6,142 bases of DNA from Rubritepida sp. (GTDB taxonomy: Bacteria; Pseudomonadota; Alphaproteobacteria; Acetobacterales; Acetobacteraceae), in NCBI GenBank assembly GCA_007129145.1, contig SKWC01000278.1:1-6142 (forward strand), in the 5' to 3' direction. The notes below the pieces were generated by a model that saw only the letters and a program-made list of their open reading frames with translations, made no database searches and had not been told where the DNA came from. Every line of letters begins with the position of its first letter. Within the stretch, counting starts at the first letter, position 1. Positions 1-6,142 of this stretch are shown one piece after another. The position numbers were made by a program, and so were the translations under genes.

Positions 1-1035
1 CCGCCGCCCGCCGAAGCAAAGCCCGCCGAGGCGCCGGCCCCCGCCGCGGCCAGGCAGGCGGACACCCCCGCCATCAACCCGCAGCCCGAGCCGCCCGGCA
101 AGGCCGCGGATCAGGCGCGCATCTTCGCCTCGCCGCTGGCGCGCCGCATGGCGCAGCAGGCGGGGCTCGACTTGACGGCGGTCACGGGCAGCGGACCGCA
201 GGGGCGAATCGTGAAGGCCGATGTCGAGGCGGCGATGAAACGCCCGACGGCCCCGCAGCGTTCCGCCGAGCCCGTGACCGTGCCGGCGGGGACGCCGGCC
301 GCGGCCCCCAAGCCGTCCGCCGCGCCACCGCCCTCGGCGGCCCACAAGGCGCTGCCCAACAGCGGCATGCGCAAGGTGATCGCGCGCCGCCTGTCCGAGA
401 GCAAGGCGACCATCCCGCATTTCTACGTGGCGATGGATTTCGAGCTCGACGCGCTGCTGAAGCTGCGCGCCGATCTCAACGCGCAATCCCCCAAGGAAGG
501 GCCGGGCGCCTTCAAGCTCTCGGTCAACGACCTCATCATCAAGGCCTGCGCGGTCGCGCTGCGCCGCCACCCGGGCGTGAACGCCTCCTGGACCGAGGAG
601 GCCATCCTCCAGTTCGAGGATGTGGACATCAGCGTGGCGGTGGCGATCCCCGAGGGGCTGATCACGCCCATCGTGCGGGGCGCGGACCGCAAGGGGCTGG
701 CCACCATCAGCAACGAGATGAAGGACCTCGGCGCGCGCGCGAAGTCCGGCAAGCTGAAGCCCGAGGAATTCCAGGGCGGCGGCTTCTCCGTCTCGAACAT
801 GGGCATGTATGGCGTCAGCCATTTCTCGGCCATCATCAACCCGCCCCAGGCCGCCATCCTGGCCGTGGGCGTGGGCGAGAAGCGGCCGGTGGTGAAGAAT
901 GACGCGCTGGCCATCGCCACCGTCATGACCTGCCAGCTCAGCGTGGACCACCGCGTGGTGGATGGCGCGCTGTCGGCCGAGTTCATGGCGACGCTGAAGG
1001 GGCTGATCGAGAACCCGCTGAGCCTGATGCTGTGA
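1..1035 (+). CDS. pdhC: Pyruvate dehydrogenase complex E2, dihydrolipoyl acetyltransferase (5'-truncated by window edge)
   Basis: E2 core enzyme of the pyruvate dehydrogenase complex; it transfers the acetyl group from lipoamide to CoA in the cytoplasm. The reading frame is open from base 1, so the true start and the N-terminal lipoyl domain lie to the left; 344 residues are visible. In order: an Ala/Pro-rich linker (about 1-38), a peripheral subunit-binding domain (about 41-78, with ASPLARRMA and TGSGPQGRIVKADV), a second Ala/Pro linker (80-118), then the CoA-acyltransferase catalytic domain to the end. The catalytic motif DHRVVDG places the active histidine at visible residue 317 and aspartate at 321. 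The stretch SNMGMYGVSHFSAIINPPQA is the pyruvate-type rather than the 2-oxoglutarate-type E2 signature. The stop codon overlaps the start of the next gene, and a dihydrolipoyl dehydrogenase gene follows, supporting a pdh operon. The family and the PDH assignment are very likely; the symbol follows alphaproteobacterial usage (aceF elsewhere). Confidence 0.96.
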   Translation, partial: PPPAEAKPAEAPAPAAARQADTPAINPQPEPPGKAADQARIFASPLARRMAQQAGLDLTAVTGSGPQGRIVKADVEAAMKRPTAPQRSAEPVTVPAGTPAAAPKPSAAPPPSAAHKALPNSGMRKVIARRLSESKATIPHFYVAMDFELDALLKLRADLNAQSPKEGPGAFKLSVNDLIIKACAVALRRHPGVNASWTEEAILQFEDVDISVAVAIPEGLITPIVRGADRKGLATISNEMKDLGARAKSGKLKPEEFQGGGFSVSNMGMYGVSHFSAIINPPQAAILAVGVGEKRPVVKNDALAIATVMTCQLSVDHRVVDGALSAEFMATLKGLIENPLSLML

Positions 1036-1531
1036 TGGCGGGGGCCGCGCCCCTCTCCATCCGCGAGGCCCTGCCGGCCGATGTTCCGACCGTGGCGCGC
1101 TTCGTCCGCGCGCTCGCCGAGTATGAGCGCCTGCTGCACGAGTGCCGCGGCACCGAGGCGGATTTCCACGCCGCGCTGTTCGGCACGCCGCGCCAGGCCG
1201 GATGCCTGATCGCGGAATGGGACGGCCAGCCCGTGGCCATGGCGCTGTATCACTGGACCTTCTCGACCTTCCTCGCGAAGCCCGGCCGCTGGCTCGAGGA
1301 CCTCTGGGTCGAGCCCGAATACCGCCGGCGCGGCATCGCCCGCGCCCTGTTCGCCCGCCTCGCGCAGGACACACTGGCCGAGGGCGGCGGGCGGCTCGCC
1401 TGGTCGGTGCTGGACTGGAACACGCCCGCCATCGCCGCCTATGACGCGATGGGCGCGGACAGCAAGGCGGAATGGACCACGCGCCGCCTGCAGGGCGACG
1501 CACTCGAAACCCTGGCGAAGGAGGCCCCGTG

Positions 1532-1532
<1 letters not shown>
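1035..1532 (+). CDS. GNAT N-acetyltransferase, spermidine/thialysine acetyltransferase-like, inside the pdh operon
   Basis: Small acetyl-CoA-dependent N-acetyltransferase of 165 residues, the usual size for a single GNAT domain. Visible marks: an N-terminal IREALPADVPTVARFVRALAEYE segment of beta1/alpha1 type (residues 9-31), the strand LEDLWVEPEYR (87-97), the acetyl-CoA loop RRRGIA (97-102), and DWNTPAIAAYDAMGA (127-141) with Tyr136 in the position of the general acid of many GNATs. The LAEYE helix, the aromatic YHWTFSTF segment before LED, and the DWNxPAI-AY-xxGA end resemble the SSAT/SSAT2 branch (recalled from human SAT1), so a polyamine or a thialysine-like amine is a plausible substrate, but this is inference. 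The ATG at 1035 overlaps the E2 stop by one base. A GTG three bases earlier (1032) is an equally possible start. No Shine-Dalgarno sequence is seen ahead of either, so translation probably depends on coupling to E2. Its stop overlaps the E3 start. Confidence 0.9.
1518..1524 (+). promoter_or_regulatory. Ribosome binding site of the E3 gene
   Basis: AAGGAGG lies seven bases before the ATG at 1532, inside the last codons of the GNAT gene. It decides the E3 start: the frame stays open to an ATG at 1472, but that start would add 20 non-homologous residues and has no comparable site, whereas MAESFDIIVIGGGPGG is the normal E3 N-terminus. Confidence 0.85.
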
Positions 1533-2926
<1,394 letters not shown>

Positions 2927-2962
2927 GGCGGGGGCATCCCGCCGGCGTCACCAACCGGCGGG
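2927..2962. terminator. Overlapping GC-rich inverted repeats between convergent genes, possible terminator
   Basis: CCCGCCGG (2938-2945) and CCGGCGGG (2955-2962) form a perfect 8-bp stem with a 9-base loop. The left arm can instead pair with GGCGGG at 2927-2932 over a 5-base loop, so two mutually exclusive hairpins are possible. It sits directly after the E3 stop and before the end of the convergent unknown gene, the expected place for a bidirectional terminator. No U-tract follows on either strand, so it is not a textbook intrinsic terminator. Confidence 0.45.
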
Positions 2963-2978
2963 CCCATCCGGGCGTCGC

Positions 2979-3602
2979 CTATTCGTTCCTCGGCACCGAA
3001 CTCGGGAAGAGGGGCGTCTGGTGCAGGTTGCCCCCGGTTACGGCCACCTGCGCGACACCCTGCATCTGCTGCTGGTTCATGATGTTGAGGCCGCGCAGCG
3101 GATTGTAGCTGCCATGCGCCCGCGCCACCTCATAGGATTGCCAGAAGCGGTTGTAGGCCATCGGAACCTGCGTCTTCGCATTCTCCTTGGCGTTCATCGC
3201 ATTCTCGCGGAAGCGCTCCTGGATCTGCCCGGCCTCGCCGCCGCGCAGTTGGTTGATGCCATCAGCCCCCGACAGCGCGATGCGCACCCCGCTGGTGACG
3301 GTGCCGCCGATCAGGCTGGGCACCTGCAGCGGGCTTGTGGGCGGCTTGACATCGTAGCGATCCACGACATCGCCCAGCGAGGGGGTGGTGGCCATGGTGT
3401 CGATCGACTGGTTGACCCGCTGGTCCAGGTATTCCTTGGTCTGCGCCACCACGGCCTCGCGCGCGGGCAGGTTCTGCCGGATCTGCGCGGCGTAGTCTCG
3501 GGCCTGGTTGAAGATGTTCTGCAGCGTCGGTGGGAACACCATGTTCCCGCCCGGGCCGGGCTGGAATTGCGGGGGTTTGGGACTGCCGTTGGAACCGGAC
3601 AT
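2979..3602 (-). CDS. Hypothetical protein of unknown function, 207 residues
   Basis: I do not recognise this protein. It is soluble-looking, with no signal peptide, no membrane segment and no cysteine. The N-terminus (1-25) is rich in Ser, Pro and Gly and probably disordered. Residues 26-68 (LQNIFNQARDYAAQIRQNLP and on) look like amphipathic helix. Residues 85-98 are a Pro-rich connector, 99-118 a Gly/Ser/Thr-rich stretch, and 120-160 a charged helix with many Asn/Gln (NAMNAKENAKTQ). The tail (168-207) contains MNQQQMQGVAQVAVTGG. The ATG at 3602 is chosen because AGGAGG lies five bases upstream; an in-frame ATG 13 codons earlier has no such support. Codons are G/C-ending as in neighbours, with a few less GC-rich ones near the start, and the frame is intact, so it is very probably a real gene. 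It is convergent with lpdA. The antiporter gene lies upstream on the same strand but 220 bases away, so it probably has its own promoter. Confidence 0.82.
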   Translation of the reverse strand: MSGSNGSPKPPQFQPGPGGNMVFPPTLQNIFNQARDYAAQIRQNLPAREAVVAQTKEYLDQRVNQSIDTMATTPSLGDVVDRYDVKPPTSPLQVPSLIGGTVTSGVRIALSGADGINQLRGGEAGQIQERFRENAMNAKENAKTQVPMAYNRFWQSYEVARAHGSYNPLRGLNIMNQQQMQGVAQVAVTGGNLHQTPLFPSSVPRNE

Positions 3603-3607
3603 GCGTG

Positions 3608-3613
3608 CCTCCT
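3608..3613 (-). promoter_or_regulatory. Ribosome binding site of the unknown gene
   Basis: AGGAGG on the minus strand, five bases before the ATG at 3602. It decides the start in favour of MSGSNGSPKPP over the longer reading frame. Its two upstream bases fall in the 3' arm of a leader hairpin (3612-3632). Confidence 0.8.
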
Positions 3614-3632
3614 GGGCGTTACGACTGCCCAG
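3612..3632 (-). repeat. Leader hairpin abutting the ribosome binding site
   Basis: On the minus strand CTGGGC, a 9-base loop and GCCCAG form a perfect 6-bp stem whose last two bases are the first two of the AGGAGG ribosome binding site. The stem could dampen ribosome access or present the site. Six pairs is short enough to occur by chance in DNA of this composition. Confidence 0.35.
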
Positions 3633-3711
3633 CCATGCCACGCTCCGCCCGATGGAGGGGGCGGGCCGATTCGGCGCGTCATGGGGATGCGGTGACAGTG
3701 CAGGGCGGCAG

Positions 3712-3749
3712 CGAAATTAAGCGATTTGCCGGCCGGTCCACACGAAATT
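3712..3749. repeat. Direct repeat CGAAATT, two copies 31 bases apart
   Basis: CGAAATT occurs at 3712-3718 and at 3743-3749 in the AT-richer island upstream of the unknown gene (AATTTCG as read on that gene's strand). The 31-base period is close to three helical turns, so both copies would face the same side of the DNA, as in paired regulator sites. Each copy is only seven bases, so chance is possible. Confidence 0.35.
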
Positions 3750-3822
3750 TTTACGGTTTGCAGAGAAATGCGCCGGGGCGACGATGGTTGGCGGTTCAGG
3801 CTAGCCCTGTGCCGGCACGCCG

Positions 3823-5502
3823 CTACCTCGGCGCCTCACCGATCAACTCCGCGGCCCGCGCCGCCGCATCCTGGAAGGGCAGCAGCACCAGATTCGCCCC
3901 GCGCGCCTGCAGCCCTTCCACCTCGCCCCGCCCATGCGCCGTGACCGCCACTTGGCCCTGGAACTTCAGCTCCCGCAGCGCGTCCAGCAGCGCCAGGCGG
4001 TGGTCCTCATGGGTCAGCGCACCGGTCACCGCCGGCGCGGCCGAGACCACCCAGCGCGCATGGGACAGCGGCAGCGAGGCCACCAGCTCCGGATCGCTGG
4101 AATCGCCATAGACCGCCGGATGGCCCGCGCGGCACCAGGCGCGCACCACCTCGGGGTCGAAATCCACCCCCAGCACCGACAACCCGCGCGCGCGAAGGCG
4201 CTCGGCGATGTTGCTGCCGAAGCGGCCCAGGCCGAACAGCACCACATCGGCGCGCGGCGGCCCCTTGGCCTCGACCTCGCCCGCGTCCTCGGTCTCGCGG
4301 TGGGGGGTCGCGCGCTCAAAGACGCGCAGCGGGCGGTCCAGCCAGGCCGCAAGACGATGCGAATGCATGATCATGTAGGTGGACAGCGCGATGGTCACCA
4401 TGCCCACCAGCGTGACCAGGCCGAGCGAGGCCTCCGCGACATGGCCGAGTGCCAGGCCCATCGCCATGAAGATCAGCGAGAATTCGCTGATCTGCGCCAC
4501 CGTCAGCCCGGCCAGCAGCCCGGTGCGGCGGCGATAGCCCATGTATCCCATGATCGCGACCACGATCAGCGGGTTGCCGATCAGCACGAAGAGGGACAGC
4601 ACCATCGCCGCCCCCACCTGCTCGCCCAGCAGGCCGAGGTCGAGCCGCGCGCCCAGCGCGATGAAGAAGAACAGAAGCAGGAAGTCGCGCAGGCTGGACA
4701 GCCGCGCGGCGATGGCCTCGCGGTAGCTGCTGGAGGCCAGCGAGACGCCGGCCAGCAGCCCGCCCAGCTCCTTGCCCAGCCCCACATAGTCGCCGATGGC
4801 GGCCAGCAGCGCCGCCCAGCCGATGGCGAAGCCGGCCAGCAATTCGGGCGAGCGCGCCAGCCGCGCCGTCATCGGCTCGGCGATGTAGCGGATGATCAGC
4901 CCGACCGCGGCCAGCATCAGCACGCCGCCCAGCACCACCTGCACCAGCGCGGCCAGCGCCGTGTCCTGCCCCGCGCCCGCCGCCATGGCCGAGACCACCA
5001 CCATGGCCAGCACCACCACGATGTCCTGCACGATCAGGAACCCGAGCGCGATGCGCCCATGCAGGCTGTCGATCTCGCGCTTGTCGGACAGCAGCTTCAC
5101 GATGATGATGGTCGAGCTGAAGGTCAGCGCCACCGCGACATAGACGCTGGTCAGCGGGTCCATCCCGAGTGCGAGGCAGATGAAGAAGCCCGCCCCCGCG
5201 GTGAAGGCCACCTGGCCGAGCCCCGTGGCCAGCGCCACCGTGCCCAGGTTGCGTACCATGCTGAGGTCGAGCTTCAGCCCCACCAGGAACAGCAGCACCG
5301 CGATGCCGAGTTCGGCCAGCAGCTCCAGGATCTCATGCGAATGGGCAAGGCCGAGCGCCGAGGGTCCGGCCAGGATGCCGGCGGCGATCAGCCCCACGAT
5401 CAGCGGCTGGCGCAGCAGCACCGAGATGAGGCCCACCGCCGCACCCAGGACCAGGAGCGCGGCGATCTCATAGAAGACGGAGGCGGCGAGGATATCCTGC
5501 AC
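3823..5502 (-). CDS. CPA2 (Kef-type) cation:proton antiporter with C-terminal TrkA-N/RCK domain
   Basis: Inner-membrane monovalent cation/H+ antiporter, probably moving K+ or Na+ in exchange for protons. It has 559 residues, close to the usual 550-620. The first 390 residues form a run of hydrophobic helices (about 12-13) of the Na+/H+ exchanger fold. LIVQDIVVVLAMV holds the conserved Gln159-Asp160 pair in the position of the ion-binding aspartate, and AQISEFSLIF (336-345) matches a conserved late helix. A charged linker (about 396-416) leads to a TrkA-N nucleotide-binding domain: VVLFGLGRFGSN (420-431) with the G-x-G-x-x-G turn, and Asp447 at the end of the second strand, as expected for NAD(H)-type binding. 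The acidic HALESDIEP-like regulatory loop recalled from E. coli KefC is not seen; the equivalent place reads YREAIAARLSSLRD, so glutathione gating is unlikely. The start is GTG, supported by GAGGA nine bases upstream. It lies 12 bases after a universal stress protein gene, with which it is probably co-transcribed. The ion is not deducible. Confidence 0.93.
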   Translation of the reverse strand: MQDILAASVFYEIAALLVLGAAVGLISVLLRQPLIVGLIAAGILAGPSALGLAHSHEILELLAELGIAVLLFLVGLKLDLSMVRNLGTVALATGLGQVAFTAGAGFFICLALGMDPLTSVYVAVALTFSSTIIIVKLLSDKREIDSLHGRIALGFLIVQDIVVVLAMVVVSAMAAGAGQDTALAALVQVVLGGVLMLAAVGLIIRYIAEPMTARLARSPELLAGFAIGWAALLAAIGDYVGLGKELGGLLAGVSLASSSYREAIAARLSSLRDFLLLFFFIALGARLDLGLLGEQVGAAMVLSLFVLIGNPLIVVAIMGYMGYRRRTGLLAGLTVAQISEFSLIFMAMGLALGHVAEASLGLVTLVGMVTIALSTYMIMHSHRLAAWLDRPLRVFERATPHRETEDAGEVEAKGPPRADVVLFGLGRFGSNIAERLRARGLSVLGVDFDPEVVRAWCRAGHPAVYGDSSDPELVASLPLSHARWVVSAAPAVTGALTHEDHRLALLDALRELKFQGQVAVTAHGRGEVEGLQARGANLVLLPFQDAAARAAELIGEAPR

Positions 5503-5511
5503 GGTGCGGTT

Positions 5512-5516
5512 TCCTC
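5512..5516 (-). promoter_or_regulatory. Ribosome binding site of the antiporter gene, overlapping the upstream stop codon
   Basis: GAGGA on the minus strand, nine bases before the GTG at 5502. Its first two bases are the last two of the universal stress protein's TGA stop. This supports the GTG start, since the next in-frame ATG would remove the first membrane helices, and it suggests translational coupling of the two genes. Confidence 0.7.
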
Positions 5517-6142
5517 AGCCCGCAGCCGGCGGCACGGCCAGGGTGTCGCAGCCGGCGTCCATCAGCACCTCCGCCGCCACGCTGCCCAGCATCGCCTGGC
5601 GCAGCCAGCCGCCGCCCGCCGTGCCCATCACCAGCAACTCGGGGCGCAGCCGCTGCACCGCGTCGCGGATCACCGCGCCGCTGCGCCCCTCCTGCACCAG
5701 CAGCGTCGCGGCGAGGCCCGGCGCCGCCTGGGCCATGAAGCCCTCCAGCCGCCGCCGCGCGTCGCTGGTTTCCGCCTCGGCCAGCGCCTGGACATCGCGT
5801 TCCGGCAGGTTGGCGAGGCCGATGCCGCGCATCGAGGGGGGCTCATGCGCATGCAGCGCCGTGACCTCCGCGCCGTCGAGCCAGCCGAAGCCGCGCGCGA
5901 CCCGCAGCGCGCGGGCGGCGTGCTCGCTGAGGTCGGTGGCGAACAGGATGCGCCGGTAGGGGCGGGAAGCGGGCTGGCGCACCACCAGCACCGGGAGCCC
6001 GCCCTGGCGCAGCACCCGCTCGCCGGTGGTGCCGGTGAACAGGTCGCGCAGCGGGCGCAGCCGGTGCGCGCCCAGCACGATGAGGTCGGCCTTGCCGCTC
6101 TGCGCGAAGCGCAGCACGGCGGCATGCGGATCGCCGCTGGCC
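5515..6142 (-). CDS. Tandem-domain universal stress protein (UspA family), 5'-truncated by window edge
   Basis: Cytoplasmic universal stress protein with two UspA domains, of the UspE-like layout. The frame is open through base 6142, so the start lies to the right; 208 residues are visible. The C-terminal half of domain 1 covers visible residues 1-56, with ADLIVLGAHR and GERVLRQGGLPVLVVR. Domain 2 begins at YRRILFATDLSEHAARAL (about 62-79) and runs to the end. Domain 2 has the complete ATP-binding motif G-2x-G-9x-G-S (Gly173, Gly176, Gly186, Ser187). In domain 1 the second glycine is replaced by arginine (Gly24, Arg27, Gly37, Thr38), so its nucleotide binding may be altered. A GTG at 6117 could be mistaken for the start, but it falls inside domain 1. 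The antiporter gene follows after 12 bases. A regulatory or stress role linked to ion balance is inferred from this pairing; such proteins often sit beside transporters. Confidence 0.9.
   Translation of the reverse strand, partial: ASGDPHAAVLRFAQSGKADLIVLGAHRLRPLRDLFTGTTGERVLRQGGLPVLVVRQPASRPYRRILFATDLSEHAARALRVARGFGWLDGAEVTALHAHEPPSMRGIGLANLPERDVQALAEAETSDARRRLEGFMAQAAPGLAATLLVQEGRSGAVIRDAVQRLRPELLVMGTAGGGWLRQAMLGSVAAEVLMDAGCDTLAVPPAAG

Larger units (their letters stand above)
3603..3822. other. Non-coding region holding the probable promoter of the unknown gene
   Basis: 220 bases between the unknown gene's start and the antiporter's stop, both on the minus strand. No convincing coding frame. 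Bases 3711-3770 are about 47% GC, much lower than the rest of the window, and contain AT runs typical of a promoter region. I could not find a sigma70-like -35/-10 pair with acceptable spacing on the minus strand, nor an obvious heat-shock or ECF-type site, so the exact start point is not called. A 10-bp palindrome GTGCCGGCAC lies at 3809-3818, just after the antiporter stop, but it lacks a loop and a U-tract and is not a clear terminator. Confidence 0.5.

Noticed and set aside
423..1253. 276-codon minus-strand frame opposite E2 and GNAT
   Set aside because: It spans two well-supported plus-strand genes and their junction, and the translation shows no domain.
1472..1531. Longer E3 start giving 20 extra N-terminal residues
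   Set aside because: The extension is the GNAT C-terminus read in another frame. The AAGGAGG site and the normal E3 N-terminus both point to the ATG at 1532.
3603..3641. Thirteen-codon N-terminal extension of the unknown protein
   Set aside because: It would place the AGGAGG site and leader hairpin inside the coding sequence, and no ribosome binding site is seen before the earlier ATG.
3021..3695. 224-codon plus-strand frame opposite the unknown gene, with a GTG start and a purine-rich stretch just before it
   Set aside because: It is slightly longer than the minus-strand gene, but its product is the His/Arg/Leu-rich type seen in antisense shadows. The minus-strand frame has a proper AGGAGG site, plausible helices and a terminator-like repeat beyond its end.
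3640..3800. Sigma70-, heat-shock- or ECF-type promoter on the minus strand
   Set aside because: TGGACC and CTTAAT are only partial matches and 13 bases apart. CCCCAT has no partner at the right distance. No GGAAC-like element is present.
3809..3818. 10-bp palindrome GTGCCGGCAC after the antiporter stop as a terminator
   Set aside because: A perfect palindrome without a loop makes only a weak RNA hairpin, there is no U-tract, and such palindromes are common in DNA of this composition.

Overview
The window is GC-rich DNA with dense, mostly G/C-ending codons. The gene content and protein style suggest an alphaproteobacterium, possibly of the Acetobacteraceae/Rhodospirillales type. This is inferred from base composition and from the pyruvate-dehydrogenase-type E2 and E3 proteins; no taxonomic marker is present.

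Left part (1-2926, plus strand): the 3' end of a pyruvate dehydrogenase operon. It runs from the C-terminal two thirds of the E2 dihydrolipoyl acetyltransferase (its lipoyl domain lies off the left edge), through a small GNAT acetyltransferase resembling spermidine/spermine or thialysine N-acetyltransferases, to a complete E3 dihydrolipoyl dehydrogenase. Both junctions are TGATG stop/start overlaps, so the three are very probably translated from one message. The GNAT between E2 and E3 is the most interesting point: it would use acetyl-CoA, the product of the complex it is co-expressed with.

Middle part (2927-3822): a 52-base gap with overlapping GC-rich inverted repeats lies between convergent genes. 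It is followed by a minus-strand gene for a 207-residue protein I do not recognise, then a 220-base non-coding stretch. That stretch holds the only AT-richer island of the window and is the likely promoter region of the unknown gene.

Right part (3823-6142, minus strand): a two-gene stress or ion-homeostasis unit. A tandem-domain universal stress protein, cut by the right edge, is followed after 12 bases by a CPA2 (Kef-type) cation:proton antiporter with a C-terminal TrkA-N/RCK domain. The antiporter starts at GTG, with its ribosome binding site overlapping the stress protein's stop codon.

I see no RNA genes, insertion sequences, CRISPR arrays, phage genes or other signs of a mobile region. 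Most of the window is ordinary core metabolism and transport. The uncharacterised parts are the unknown 207-residue protein with its leader, and the GNAT inside the PDH operon.
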